Source: Porticoccus sp002341315 (GTDB taxonomy: Bacteria; Pseudomonadota; Gammaproteobacteria; Pseudomonadales; Porticoccaceae). Taken from it: 64,000 nt of DNA. The stretch is from the NCBI RefSeq assembly GCF_047634355.1, contig NZ_JBLIAL010000011.1. One strand, written 5' to 3'. Below the pieces are notes generated by a model. That model ran no database searches. It was not told the origin of the DNA and was given only the letters and a program-made list of their open reading frames with translations. Shown here piece by piece: positions 16,120-26,118 of this stretch (within the stretch, counting starts at the first letter, position 1; each line of letters opens with the position of its first letter). Made by a program: the position numbers and the translations under genes.

Positions 16120-18897
16120 ATGGAAAAGACCTACAGTCCCCAAGATATTGAATCCAAGTGGTACCAGACCTGGGAGCAGCAGGGTTATTTCAAACCCGGC
16201 TCAGATCCCCAGGCAGATCCCTACTGCATCATGATTCCGCCTCCGAATGTCACTGGCAGCCTGCATATGGGTCACGGCTTTCAGGAAGCCATCATGGATG
16301 GCCTGATTCGCTATCACCGCATGCTGGGCAACAATACGCTCTGGCAAGTGGGGACCGATCACGCGGGCATTGCCACCCAAATGGTCGTGGAGCGTCTGCT
16401 GGAGGCCGAAGGTGTCTCCCGGCACGATTTGGGCCGCGAAAAATTCATCGAAAAAGTCTGGGAATGGAAAGCCCAGTCCGGCGGCAACATCACCCGACAG
16501 CTCCGCCGCCTAGGGGCATCCCCTGACTGGTCCCGGGAACGTTTCACCATGGATGACGGCTTCTACAAAGCCGTTCAGGAAGTTTTCATTCGTCTCTACG
16601 AGGACGGCCTGATCTACCGCGGCAAGCGGCTGGTGAACTGGGACCCGGCACTGCACACCGCCATCTCCGACCTGGAAGTGATTGCCGAAGAGGAAAACGG
16701 TCACCTCTGGCACTTCAAATACCCGCTGACCGACGGCAGTGGTTTTCTGATTGTCGCCACTACCCGCCCGGAAACCATGCTGGGTGACACCGCCGTGGCA
16801 GTGAATCCCGACGATGAACGCTATACCCACCTTCTCGGCAAAACCGTCACCCTGCCCCTAGCGAATCGCGAAATCCCGATTATTGCCGACGACTATGTTG
16901 AACGCGAATTCGGCACCGGCTGTGTCAAAATCACCCCGGCCCACGATTTCAACGACTACGCAGTCGGCCAGCGCCACGACCTGCCAACCATCAATATCTT
17001 TAACCACGATGCCCAGCTCAACGACCAGGTGCCGGAAGCCTATCGCGGCCTCGACCGCTTTGAGGCCCGCAAGCGCATCGTCGCTGACCTGGAGGCTCTC
17101 GGACTACTGGAAAAGGTCGATGACCACAAACTGAAAGTACCCCGGGGCGACCGCTCCGGGGTGGTGATCGAACCCTACCTCACCGACCAGTGGTACGTAA
17201 AAGCCGCACCATTGGCGGAAAAGGCCATTGATGCCGTGGAAGGCGGCAGTATCCAGTTCGTGCCCAAACAGTACGAGAACATGTACTTCTCCTGGATGCG
17301 CGATATTCAGGACTGGTGCATTTCCCGGCAATTGTGGTGGGGCCACCGCATTCCCGCCTGGTATGACGATCAGGGCAATGTTTACGTGGGCCGCAGCGAA
17401 GAAGACGTGCGCGAACGTCACAATCTCGGCGAGACTGTCCTGAAACAGGACGAGGATGTACTGGACACCTGGTTCTCTTCCGGCCTGTGGACCTTTGGCA
17501 CCCTGGGCTGGCCCAATGCCGATAACGACCCGAATGTCGCCGAACTCCTGAGGACTTTCCACCCCAGCAGTGTGCTGGTCACCGGCTTCGACATCATCTT
17601 CTTCTGGGTGGCCAGAATGATCATGATGACCCTGTATTTCATGAAGGAAGTACCGTTTCACACGGTCTATGTGCACGGTCTGGTGCGCGACAGCCACGGC
17701 CAGAAAATGTCCAAGTCCAAGGGCAACGTGCTCGACCCCATCGACCTGATCGACGGCATTGACCTTGAATCGCTGGTGAAGAAGCGCACGGCCGGGCTGA
17801 TGCGCCCGAAAGACGCCGCCAAGATCGAAAAACAGACCCGCAAGGAATTCCCGGACGGCATCGCCCCCTACGGCACAGACGCCCTGCGCTTCACCTACTA
17901 TTCGTTGGCCTCCACCGGGCGGGATATCAATTTCGATGTGGGCCGGATTGAAGGCTTCCGCAATTTCTGCAATAAAATGTGGAATGCCGCCCGCTATGTA
18001 CTGATGAATACCGAGGATCAGGACAACAGCACTGACTATCAGCTGAGCCTGGCGGATCGCTGGATCATCGGTCGCTTGCAGCAGGCCGAGAAGGCCGTTA
18101 CAGAGGCCATCGACCATTACCGGCTCGATCTGGCGTCACAGGCTGTCTACGAATTTTTCTGGAACGAGTACTGCGACTGGTATCTGGAACTATCGAAGCC
18201 GGTATTGTGGGACGACGACGCTGCGCCGGCCCTGAAAAAAGGCACCCGTCGCACTTTGGTGAGGGTACTGGAAGCCACCTTGCGGCTGGCTCACCCGCTG
18301 ATGCCTTTCATTACCGAAGAAATCTGGCAGCAAATCAAAGGGCTGGCAGGCGCCAAAGGCGACACCATCATGCTGCAGCCCTATCCCGAAGCCGACCACA
18401 GTCGCATCGACGAAACTGCCATCGCAGATATCGAATGGCTGAAGAGGGTAATCATCGGTATCCGCAACATCCGCGGTGAAATGAATATCACACCGGCAAA
18501 ACATCTGCCCATTTATTTCAACAATGGTGGCACCGATGACTTGCGCAAATTAAACGACAACCGCCAGTTTCTCGCCAAATTGGCAAATCTCGAATCCATC
18601 ACCTGGCTGGAGCCGGGGGAGGAGGCACCCATGTCGGCCACCGCGTTAGTGGGCAGCATGGAAATTCTGGTACCCATGGCAGGGCTGATCGATAAGGACG
18701 CCGAACTCACGAGACTCAACAAGGAAATTGACAAACTGCAGAGGGAACTGGAAAAAGTACAGAATAAACTTGGCAATGAAAACTTCGTCGGCAAAGCACC
18801 CGCCGAGGTCGTTGCCAAAGAGCGGGAAAGAATGGCGGACATGGAAGCCACGCTGGGTAAACTCTCACAGCAGTGCACCACCATCAAAGCACTCTGA
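16120..18897 (+). CDS. valS: Valyl-tRNA synthetase
   Basis: A 925-residue class Ia synthetase that charges tRNA-Val and edits mischarged threonine. The HIGH-type motif is GSLHMGHGF near residue 50 and the KMSKS motif is KMSKSKGN near residue 530. The CP1 editing domain lies between them (about 190-340, with TTRPETMLGDTAV). The anticodon-binding domain follows at about 640-800, and a C-terminal coiled-coil arm at about 865-925. The ATG at 16120 matches the family start MEKTYSPQDIE, although the open frame begins 30 bases earlier. It is third in the pepA-holC operon. Confidence 0.96.
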   Translation: MEKTYSPQDIESKWYQTWEQQGYFKPGSDPQADPYCIMIPPPNVTGSLHMGHGFQEAIMDGLIRYHRMLGNNTLWQVGTDHAGIATQMVVERLLEAEGVSRHDLGREKFIEKVWEWKAQSGGNITRQLRRLGASPDWSRERFTMDDGFYKAVQEVFIRLYEDGLIYRGKRLVNWDPALHTAISDLEVIAEEENGHLWHFKYPLTDGSGFLIVATTRPETMLGDTAVAVNPDDERYTHLLGKTVTLPLANREIPIIADDYVEREFGTGCVKITPAHDFNDYAVGQRHDLPTINIFNHDAQLNDQVPEAYRGLDRFEARKRIVADLEALGLLEKVDDHKLKVPRGDRSGVVIEPYLTDQWYVKAAPLAEKAIDAVEGGSIQFVPKQYENMYFSWMRDIQDWCISRQLWWGHRIPAWYDDQGNVYVGRSEEDVRERHNLGETVLKQDEDVLDTWFSSGLWTFGTLGWPNADNDPNVAELLRTFHPSSVLVTGFDIIFFWVARMIMMTLYFMKEVPFHTVYVHGLVRDSHGQKMSKSKGNVLDPIDLIDGIDLESLVKKRTAGLMRPKDAAKIEKQTRKEFPDGIAPYGTDALRFTYYSLASTGRDINFDVGRIEGFRNFCNKMWNAARYVLMNTEDQDNSTDYQLSLADRWIIGRLQQAEKAVTEAIDHYRLDLASQAVYEFFWNEYCDWYLELSKPVLWDDDAAPALKKGTRRTLVRVLEATLRLAHPLMPFITEEIWQQIKGLAGAKGDTIMLQPYPEADHSRIDETAIADIEWLKRVIIGIRNIRGEMNITPAKHLPIYFNNGGTDDLRKLNDNRQFLAKLANLESITWLEPGEEAPMSATALVGSMEILVPMAGLIDKDAELTRLNKEIDKLQRELEKVQNKLGNENFVGKAPAEVVAKERERMADMEATLGKLSQQCTTIKAL

Positions 18898-18921
18898 AGC
18901 CCTCTACCCTCAACTGTTGCC

Positions 18922-20115
18922 TCAGGTATTCACCGGATCAGTGGCCACCACCGGTGAATCCTGACGGGTTTCACTTTCCATGTTCGATGACAGCCGGTTC
19001 GCCATGACCACACTGTTTTTTCCCCGACGCTTGGCCTCATACATGGCAGTATCCGCAGATTTCAATAAAGCGGATAAAGGGACATCCTGTTGCTGGGCAG
19101 CCACACCAAGACTCATGGTCAACTCAATCGACTTGCCGTCCACCAGAATTTTACTGGTCGCCACGCAGTCACGAACCTTCTCTGCCAGCACTTCGGCACC
19201 CCCGGCATCAGTATCTGCCAGCAACAACAAAAACTCCTCACCACCCCAGCGAGCGGCGAGATCATCTGCCCGAGCCAAACTACTGATAAGTTTACCCACG
19301 GTCGACAACACCCGATCCCCGACGTCATGGCCATACCGGTCATTAATCTGCTTGAAATCGTCCATATCGCCAAGAATCACGGCATAACTGCCCTCTCCCT
19401 GGCTGCTGCGTTGCTCCTGCTTGCCCAGATACTCCCTCAGGCCTCGTCGGTTGGCCAGGCCGGTCAATTCATCCGTACAGGCCTGTATATCAAGCTCCCG
19501 CCAGGTGGCCTGCAATCTTTGTCGGGTCTGGTGACGGATATACTCCACTGAAAAGGAAATCCAGGCCAGTATCAGGTAGGCAGCCCAGAACCGAAACAGA
19601 ATCGCTGTCGAATGGGGAGACGAATAGAATGTGGATGGCCTAAACAGCAGCCATGTGGTGCCACTGATCAGAAGCAACACCAGAATTGAACCCCGCTGGT
19701 AGCCGAGCAGGTGAAAAAACAGCGGTAACATCACCAGACACCAGAGCAGTCCGGACCACTCTACGTCTTCAACCAATAACCAGAAAAAATGTAAAAAGAC
19801 CATGATAATCAGGGTCAACCGGAGTATGACGACGGTCAGCCGAACACTGGTGCCGCCTTTGTTGAGCAACAGGATATAGAAGAAGGTGATGATCAATCCG
19901 GCTGCCAGGGTAACCAGATTTGTCCAGACCGGACCCAGGTCTACATAGATGTCCCAGAGCGACAGGGCCGTCATCACCAGTCCGCCGGTGAGCATCAGAA
20001 TACCGATAATTACTGACTGCCACTGGGCTTCCGCGACGGCCGCAGCACGCTGCGGGGCGCGATTGGTTTTATCGCACCAGTCCAGCTTTTCTCGATAGCC
20101 TGACTTCCCCGCCAT
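18922..20115 (-). CDS. Membrane-bound diguanylate cyclase (GGDEF)
   Basis: A 397-residue protein. Residues about 30-190 contain five or six membrane segments forming a sensor of no recognised family. Residues about 215-375 are a GGDEF domain starting LDIQACTDELTGLANRRG. The active loop is GGEEF, fully competent for c-di-GMP synthesis. The inhibitory RxxD site (RADD, nine residues before the loop) is also present, so product inhibition is likely. The start was placed at the ATG at 20115, after AAGGAG; a GTG at 20142 would add nine residues. It converges with valS. The signal it senses is unknown. Confidence 0.88.
   Translation of the reverse strand: MAGKSGYREKLDWCDKTNRAPQRAAAVAEAQWQSVIIGILMLTGGLVMTALSLWDIYVDLGPVWTNLVTLAAGLIITFFYILLLNKGGTSVRLTVVILRLTLIIMVFLHFFWLLVEDVEWSGLLWCLVMLPLFFHLLGYQRGSILVLLLISGTTWLLFRPSTFYSSPHSTAILFRFWAAYLILAWISFSVEYIRHQTRQRLQATWRELDIQACTDELTGLANRRGLREYLGKQEQRSSQGEGSYAVILGDMDDFKQINDRYGHDVGDRVLSTVGKLISSLARADDLAARWGGEEFLLLLADTDAGGAEVLAEKVRDCVATSKILVDGKSIELTMSLGVAAQQQDVPLSALLKSADTAMYEAKRRGKNSVVMANRLSSNMESETRQDSPVVATDPVNT
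18928..18959. terminator. Inverted repeat between convergent valS and the diguanylate cyclase gene
   Basis: ATTCACCGG at 18928-18936 and CCGGTGAAT at 18951-18959 are perfect 9-bp arms around a 14-base loop. The repeat lies inside the last codons of the cyclase gene and just past valS. It may act as a transcription stop for either strand, but no T-run follows. Confidence 0.35.
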
Positions 20116-20304
20116 AACCCGTTGCTCTCCTTGAACATACACCCATTTAAAAAAACGGATGTCACGGTATTATTGATCGCACTCAAAACACTTCCGACTA
20201 TTGATATGATAGCGGTTTATTCAAAGTGTCATTCACGCTCACCCCCGCTGGCAACGTCTCCTGGGGGTCGTACACTGGCAAGGGTGACGCAAGGAACCCG
20301 AAAA

Positions 20305-21831
20305 CTACTCAGGACGCATATGAGGGAACAGTAACACATCCCTGATCGAAGGCGAGTCTGTGAGCAGCATCACCAGACGATCAATACCGATTCCTTCACC
20401 AGCAGTGGGTGGCAGACCGTACTCGAGTGCACGAATATAATCTGCATCATAATGCATTGCCTCGTCATCCCCAGCCTCTTTTTCTGCCACTTGGGCACGA
20501 AAACGCGCCGCCTGGTCTTCTGCATCGTTCAGCTCGGAAAAACCATTGGCGATCTCACGACCGCCGACGAAAAATTCAAAACGCTCGGTGACAAAGGGGT
20601 TCCGGTCACTGCGACGGGCCAGTGGCGACACCTCGGTGGGATACTCGGTGATAAAGGTCGGCTGATCGAGGCGGTGCTCCACGGTCTTCTCGAAAATCTC
20701 GATTTGCACCTTGCCCAGTCCCCAGCTGTCCTTGAGGGGAATATCGAGATGCTCAGCGAGCTCCCTGGCGCCTTCCGGGTCGGAGAGTGCCGCCGCACTG
20801 ACATCCGGATTGAAGTGAAGAATGGCATCAAATACCGACAGGCGACGGAAAGGCTTGGCAAAGTCGTAACGGGTTTCCTGCAACACCTCGCCCTCTGCAT
20901 TTTTGACCGTACTGACAACTTCACAGCCACCGAGCACCTCGACAGCCAGACTGCGCAGCATATCTTCGGTCAGATCCATGAGATCGTGATAATCCGCATA
21001 GGCCTGATAGAACTCCAGCATCGTGAATTCAGGGTTGTGACGGGTCGAGAGCCCCTCGTTGCGGAAGTTGCGATTAATCTCGTAAACCCGCTCAAAACCG
21101 CCAACCACCAGCCGTTTGAGATACAACTCGGGAGCGATCCGCAGATACATATCAATGTCGAGCGCATTGTGGTGTGTGACAAACGGTTTGGCCGTAGCAC
21201 CGCCGGGAATCACCTGCAGCATGGGGGTTTCCACCTCCATAAACGCCCGGTTGTTGAGGTAGCGACGAATAAAATCAATCACGCTCGAGCGGATGCGGAA
21301 CAGTTCGCGGATCTCCGGATTGACGATCAGATCCACATAGCGCTGGCGATAACGCAGCTCCTGGTCGGCGAGACCATGGTACTTGTCAGGCAGTGGTCGC
21401 AACGCCTTCGTCAGCAACTGGAATTGTTCCATATTGACGTAAAGATCGCCCTTGCCCGACTTGTGCAGCACACCGGTGATTCCGACGATATCGCCCAGAT
21501 CGAGACGCTTGGCAAAACTGCGCGCCTCCTTGCTGACATAAAGCTGGATGGTTCCCGAGGCATCCTGCAACACCATAAAAGCACCGCGATTGCGGATGAC
21601 GCGTCCGGCCACACTGACCTGAAACTGGAGGGACTCAAGGGCTTCCTTGGACTCTTCACCGTAGTCAGCCTGTAACGATGCCGCCTGATTCCCCGGACGA
21701 AAATCATTGGGGAATGGAGTGCCACCGGCAGACTCGGCCTCAGAGCGGATAGTGGCCAGCTTGGCGCGACGCTCGGTGATCAACCTGTTTTCTTCTGCTT
21801 GGTCGGTGGTGTTTTTGGGTGTATCAGTCAT
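20305..21831 (-). CDS. lysS: Lysyl-tRNA synthetase (class II)
   Basis: A 508-residue class IIb synthetase. The N-terminal OB-fold anticodon-binding domain spans about 55-170, with VAGRVIRNRGAFMVLQDASG. The catalytic domain follows with motif 1 around FMEVETPMLQ, motif 2 around YEINRNFRNEGLSTRHNPEF, and motif 3 GIGIDRLVMLL near the C-terminus. The ATG at 21831 gives the usual start MTDTPKNTTDQ. It lies 45 bases behind prfB on the same strand, the classic prfB-lysS pairing. Confidence 0.95.
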   Translation of the reverse strand: MTDTPKNTTDQAEENRLITERRAKLATIRSEAESAGGTPFPNDFRPGNQAASLQADYGEESKEALESLQFQVSVAGRVIRNRGAFMVLQDASGTIQLYVSKEARSFAKRLDLGDIVGITGVLHKSGKGDLYVNMEQFQLLTKALRPLPDKYHGLADQELRYRQRYVDLIVNPEIRELFRIRSSVIDFIRRYLNNRAFMEVETPMLQVIPGGATAKPFVTHHNALDIDMYLRIAPELYLKRLVVGGFERVYEINRNFRNEGLSTRHNPEFTMLEFYQAYADYHDLMDLTEDMLRSLAVEVLGGCEVVSTVKNAEGEVLQETRYDFAKPFRRLSVFDAILHFNPDVSAAALSDPEGARELAEHLDIPLKDSWGLGKVQIEIFEKTVEHRLDQPTFITEYPTEVSPLARRSDRNPFVTERFEFFVGGREIANGFSELNDAEDQAARFRAQVAEKEAGDDEAMHYDADYIRALEYGLPPTAGEGIGIDRLVMLLTDSPSIRDVLLFPHMRPE

Positions 21832-21876
21832 GAAATCTACCACATGGGTTGGGCCGGACCGGGACAGGTGCGGTTA

Positions 21877-22972
21877 TCACAGACCGGCTTTGAGTGAGGC
21901 TTCAATGAAGCGATCCAGATCACCATCCAGAACGGCCTGGCAATTACTGGTCTGGACGTTAGTGCGCAAATCCTTGATACGCTGGTCATCGAGAACATAG
22001 GAGCGAATCTGGCTGCCCCAGCCGATATCCGACTTGCTATCCTCCAGGGCCTGAGCGGCCTCGCTGCGTTTCAGCATTTCCCGCTCATACAACCTGGCGC
22101 GCAACATTTTCCAACACTTGTCCCGGTTCTGGTGCTGGGATCGCTCGCTCTGACAGGACACCACCACACCGGTCGGTTCGTGGGTCAGGCGCACTGCCGA
22201 ATCGGTCTTGTTAATGTGCTGACCACCGGCGCCGCTGGCCCGATAGGTATCCGTCCGGACATCGGCAGGATTGATATCAATTTCCACATCATCGTCGATT
22301 TCGGGAGAAACAAACACCGAGCTGAACGAGGTATGACGGCGATTGCCTGAATCAAACGGTGACTTACGCACCAACCGATGCACGCCCGTCTCCGTGCGAA
22401 GCCAACCGAAAGCGTATTCACCTTCAAAAAGAATCGTTGCACTCTTGATACCGGCCACTTCGCCAGCAGAACATTCCTCGAGCGTGGTTTTAAAGCCCTT
22501 TTCATCGCCCCAGCGCAAATACATACGCAACAGCATTTCCGCCCAATCCTGCGCTTCGGTTCCGCCGGAACCGGCCTGAATATCCAGAAAGGCATTATTG
22601 GGATCCATTTCACCCGAAAACATCCGGCGAAATTCCAGCTTTTCCAGCTGCGCGGTGAGCTGCTCCACTTCGGATTCAATATCCGCCACAGCGCCGGCAT
22701 CGTCCTCCTCTACTGCCATATCGAGCAGGTCTTTGGCATCGGCAATACCGCTGTCCAGTGTTTCGATGGTTGTCACAATAAGTTCCAGTGACGAGCGCTC
22801 GCGCCCCAGTTGCTGAGCCCGGTCGGGATCATTCCATACATCGGCAGCGCCAAGCTCCAGCTCGACCTCGGTCAGGCGATCTTTCTTGTTGGCAAAGTCA
22901 AAGATACCCCCTAAGCACGTCTGTGCGTACCTGAAGATCCTCGAGAGCGTGACGAAGTGGACTGATTTCCAT
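21877..22972 (-). CDS. prfB: Peptide chain release factor 2 with programmed +1 frameshift
   Basis: RF2, 364 residues, ends translation at UAA and UGA. The gene reads from the ATG at 22972 (MEISPLRHALEDLQVRTDVL) to an in-frame TGA at 22898-22900. It then continues in the +1 frame to 21877; base 22900 is skipped. Joined, the two parts give the normal family length. The second part carries the UGA/UAA-reading SPF motif (SPFDSGNRRH) and the catalytic GGQ (GAGGQHINKTDS). The interruption is the known autoregulatory frameshift, not damage: low RF2 lets the ribosome slip and make more RF2. lysS follows. Confidence 0.95.
22897..22915 (-). promoter_or_regulatory. prfB programmed frameshift signal
   Basis: In coding sense the site reads CTT AGG GGG TAT CTT TGA C. 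The Shine-Dalgarno-like AGGGGG is three bases before the slippery CTT, followed by the poor UGA-C stop context. These are the three elements of the conserved RF2 frameshift site. Confidence 0.95.
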
Positions 22973-23163
22973 GAATAATGGCCAAGAGTGTGAGAAAAAA
23001 ACGAGGCCGGATTCTAACGGATTCCGGCCCTGTTCTCCAGAGATGCGTCCGCTTGCCTTATCTGGCTGCCTCACAGAGGCGATCCATAATCGACTTGCCT
23101 GCGTACAAAGCTGCAAGAATGACAATTTTGTCACTTACTGGATGGCGGCAAGCGACCCTCCGG

Positions 23164-23191
23164 GGTTACTTATATCAATAGGTTACTTATA
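23164..23191 (+). repeat. Direct repeat GGTTACTTATA upstream of a small secreted protein gene
   Basis: Two exact copies of GGTTACTTATA lie at 23164-23174 and 23181-23191, 17 bases apart. They lie within 65 bases of the start of the gene at 23225. They may be an operator or part of its promoter; nothing else identifies them. Confidence 0.35.
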
Positions 23192-23224
23192 AAAATGCCC
23201 ATAACAATAAAGTGGAGGCGCTCC

Positions 23225-23605
23225 TTGAAAATCCCGACTCTGACGCTTGTTGTACTAACCGGATTTATCGCATTGCCCGCATTGTCGGACACTCACGGCT
23301 GGCAGCACATTGGTGCACTGCCACCTATCCAGCGCGAAGTGCATGACACCTGGAAAATCCAGCTAAGCCGTGATGAAGGCAACCATCATGCGCCCGATAA
23401 TAGAGCTATTGCAGAGGATTTCTTCTTCGCCGTGCAATGGTCCATCCTGTGGGAAGTCGCCTCCCTTTGGGCCACCCCCGGCGACGAGGGGGCACCCCGG
23501 CCTGTGCTGTTCATCCAGTACGGTGAAGGACCCTCACCGCACAAACAGCAGGCGACACAGGCAGAAGAGCACGAAAGTTACCTCGGTGCCAAAATGCTGC
23601 TTTAA
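23225..23605 (+). CDS. Small exported protein of unknown function
   Basis: A 126-residue protein with an N-terminal signal sequence: LKIPTLTLVVLTGFIALPAL, with likely cleavage near ALS-D. The mature part is hydrophilic, with HDTWKIQLSRDEGNHHAPDN and AIAEDFFFAVQWSILWEVAS in the middle and a charged His/Gln/Glu-rich end. It has no cysteines and no recognised domain. I chose the TTG at 23225 because GGAGG stands six bases before it and the signal sequence then begins directly. The ATG at 23195 would add ten residues. It lies between prfB and the ABC permease gene, which converges on it. Confidence 0.5.
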   Translation: MKIPTLTLVVLTGFIALPALSDTHGWQHIGALPPIQREVHDTWKIQLSRDEGNHHAPDNRAIAEDFFFAVQWSILWEVASLWATPGDEGAPRPVLFIQYGEGPSPHKQQATQAEEHESYLGAKMLL

Positions 23606-23610
23606 CGGTT

Positions 23611-26118
23611 TCAGATATCGAGATTACCCAGCACCTGCAACGGCGGCCGGCGCACCGCCTTGCGCGTGTAGAGCACACCGAGCACCCCAATCAGCAGCGC
23701 CCCGGTCAGGGGACCCCAAAACCACAGTTCGACATGGAGCCCGAAAGGCGCCTCGAACATACGCCGTTGTAACAGGAACAATGCCAATTCTGCACCAACG
23801 GCGGCCAGCAACCCGGCCAGCGCACCCAGCGCACCGAACTCCACCGACTGCACCATCAATATGCGCCGGGCCGTGCTGCCCAGTGTTCGCAGAATGGCGC
23901 TTTCCTGCAGCCGTTCGGCCATCGACAGTTTCACTGCAGCCAGCATAACCAGCACTCCACAGCCAAGAATCAGCAGCGTCATCAACTCCAGCCCATGGGT
24001 CACCTGGGTCACCATGGAGCGAATCCGTTCAATCACCATATCCAGTTCAATCACCAATACCGTGGGATATTGACTGAGCAGTGTATTGACGAACGGTTTC
24101 TGTTCCGGTGGCAAATACAGGCTGGTCATGAAAATTCGCGGATACTTTTCCAGATACCCATCGGGAAACAGCACGTAAAAATTGGGGGTCATGGTGTCCC
24201 AGTTGAGGCTGCGGATACTGGTAATCACCCCATCGAAGGTAAGCCCGCCCACACTGAAGGTGAGACGACTGCCCAGCGTCACCCCGATTTCACTGGCCAG
24301 ATCCTCTTCAATCGATACCGGTGCCACATTCTCGCCATGACGTTCAGCGAAGTGGGTCAGCTCTTCCCACCACTGCCCTTCTTCCACCCTGTTGCCTTCG
24401 GGCAACTGATCGGCCCAACTCAGATTCAATTCACGGCGCAGGGCATTATTCTGCTCCACCAGCTCATCGGAAGGCGGCTGACCATCAATCAGCGTTATCC
24501 GCCCGCGAACCATGGCATACCAGCCCACCGAACTGAGCTGGTTATCTGCCAACAGACGTTTCACACCATCCAGTTCGTGTGGAGCCACATTGACCAGAAA
24601 GTGATTGGGCGCATCTTCGGCCAGTTGCCAGCGCCACTGCTCCATCAGGGTGGTACGCACCATCACCAGCGTCATCAGAATCGCCATGGCCCCGGCAAAC
24701 CCGGTCAGCAACACCAGTGTTTGTCCACGGCGACGCCACAGGTTGGCCAGGGCCAGCCGCCATACACTGCCGGCCCGGTTACCCAATCGCCGGGCCAGAT
24801 TCAATAACAGCCAGCCAGGGCCCATCACCGCCAGTGCTGTCACTGCCAGTCCCGCCAGAATTGCCAGCGTCAGGGCTACACTCTGGCTGTACCAGAGCAA
24901 CATCAGCAGGATGACCAGCAAACCAATCACCAGTCGTTTCATCGCGCTTACCGGATGGACGGGCACATCCCGTCGCAACACCGCCAGCGGCGACAGGGAC
25001 GGCAGATGCCAGAGAGCCGGCAGGGCAAAACCCACCAGACACAGCATGCCGGTCGCAAAACCCACCAGCCAGGGTCGCCAACCGGCCTGAGGCAGATTAA
25101 CCGGTAGCAATTCGCGCACCAGAAAGACCAGTGATTCATGCACCAGCCAGCCTATCGCCAGCCCCATCAGGGAGCCCGCCAGCGCCAACCAGAAGGTCTG
25201 CTGCCAGTAAAGTGATCGCACACGGCGGGCAGACAGCCCCCAGCTTTTCAACAGCGCCACAGCCGCTGTTTGCCCGACAGCGTAATGGCGACTGGCCAGG
25301 GCCAGGGCAATACCGGCCAGGACAACACCCAGACTGCCAGCCAGGATCAGGAACCGCCGCCCCTGAATCAGCGTATCGGCAATACCCGCCTGCGCTTCAT
25401 CGGGCGACAGAAGCCGGTCATGGCTGTTAAGTTGCGGCTCGAGCCAGGCGAGATAACTGGCCAGATTGCTGTCTTCACCCGCCAGCAACAAACGGTAATC
25501 GACTCGACTGCCGGGCTGGACCACCCCGGATGCGGCCAGATCCTGCCAGTTCATCAGCACCCGGGCACCAAACAGGGAGAAAGAGCCGCCGCGATCCGGT
25601 TCTTCGACAATGACTTTGGTGACGCGCAACGTGACTTCCCCCACCTCCAGCGAGCCGCCAAGTTCCATTTGCAGAATAGGCAGAAGACGGCTGTCCACCC
25701 AGACCTCACCTGCGGGTGGGCCGTGGTTTACCGACTCAAAAAACTCGGGGGCCGTTACAAAAGGGCGCTCGGCCAGTGTCAACAGGCCGCGTAGAGGGTA
25801 GCCGGACTGCACGGCTTTTACTGCGGCCAAATGGTTGTTTTCCCCGCTGTAGACCATGGAAGCAAACAGTGCCATCTGCACGGTTTCCAGGCTCTCATCA
25901 TCCGCGCGTCCCAACCAGTCGTCCGGTATGGCACGGCTACTGCGAACCTGGGCATCCGCGGCCAGCAGGTGGCTGGACTCTTTAACCAATGCCTTCTCTA
26001 CCCTGTCTGCCAGCAGGGCAACCGCAGTCACGACAACCACCGCCATGACCAGCGACCAGAAAATCAGGGCCAATTGACCGCCGCGCCAACTGCGCCACAA
26101 CAGTTTCCAGGCCATCAT
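23611..26118 (-). CDS. ybbP: FtsX-like ABC transporter permease (YbbP type)
   Basis: An 835-residue inner-membrane permease. One N-terminal membrane segment (about residues 15-37) precedes a large periplasmic domain. A central group of membrane segments follows (about 250-470), then a second N-terminal-like segment and periplasmic domain (about 490-720). The last FtsX domain has three segments (about 725-830). This duplicated MacB/LolC-type design is that of YbbP. It pairs with the ATPase upstream through an ATGA overlap at 26115. Such systems move lipids or hydrophobic compounds; the tesA-ybbA-ybbP neighbourhood is conserved, but the substrate is unknown. Confidence 0.85.
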   Translation of the reverse strand: MMAWKLLWRSWRGGQLALIFWSLVMAVVVVTAVALLADRVEKALVKESSHLLAADAQVRSSRAIPDDWLGRADDESLETVQMALFASMVYSGENNHLAAVKAVQSGYPLRGLLTLAERPFVTAPEFFESVNHGPPAGEVWVDSRLLPILQMELGGSLEVGEVTLRVTKVIVEEPDRGGSFSLFGARVLMNWQDLAASGVVQPGSRVDYRLLLAGEDSNLASYLAWLEPQLNSHDRLLSPDEAQAGIADTLIQGRRFLILAGSLGVVLAGIALALASRHYAVGQTAAVALLKSWGLSARRVRSLYWQQTFWLALAGSLMGLAIGWLVHESLVFLVRELLPVNLPQAGWRPWLVGFATGMLCLVGFALPALWHLPSLSPLAVLRRDVPVHPVSAMKRLVIGLLVILLMLLWYSQSVALTLAILAGLAVTALAVMGPGWLLLNLARRLGNRAGSVWRLALANLWRRRGQTLVLLTGFAGAMAILMTLVMVRTTLMEQWRWQLAEDAPNHFLVNVAPHELDGVKRLLADNQLSSVGWYAMVRGRITLIDGQPPSDELVEQNNALRRELNLSWADQLPEGNRVEEGQWWEELTHFAERHGENVAPVSIEEDLASEIGVTLGSRLTFSVGGLTFDGVITSIRSLNWDTMTPNFYVLFPDGYLEKYPRIFMTSLYLPPEQKPFVNTLLSQYPTVLVIELDMVIERIRSMVTQVTHGLELMTLLILGCGVLVMLAAVKLSMAERLQESAILRTLGSTARRILMVQSVEFGALGALAGLLAAVGAELALFLLQRRMFEAPFGLHVELWFWGPLTGALLIGVLGVLYTRKAVRRPPLQVLGNLDI

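Noticed and set aside
17104..18117. Minus-strand open frame of 337 codons opposite valS
   Set aside because: It lies wholly inside valS and has no family pattern.
20452..21675. Plus-strand open frame of 407 codons opposite lysS
   Set aside because: It is the antisense shadow of a certain gene. Long shadows are expected from the codon pattern at this G+C.
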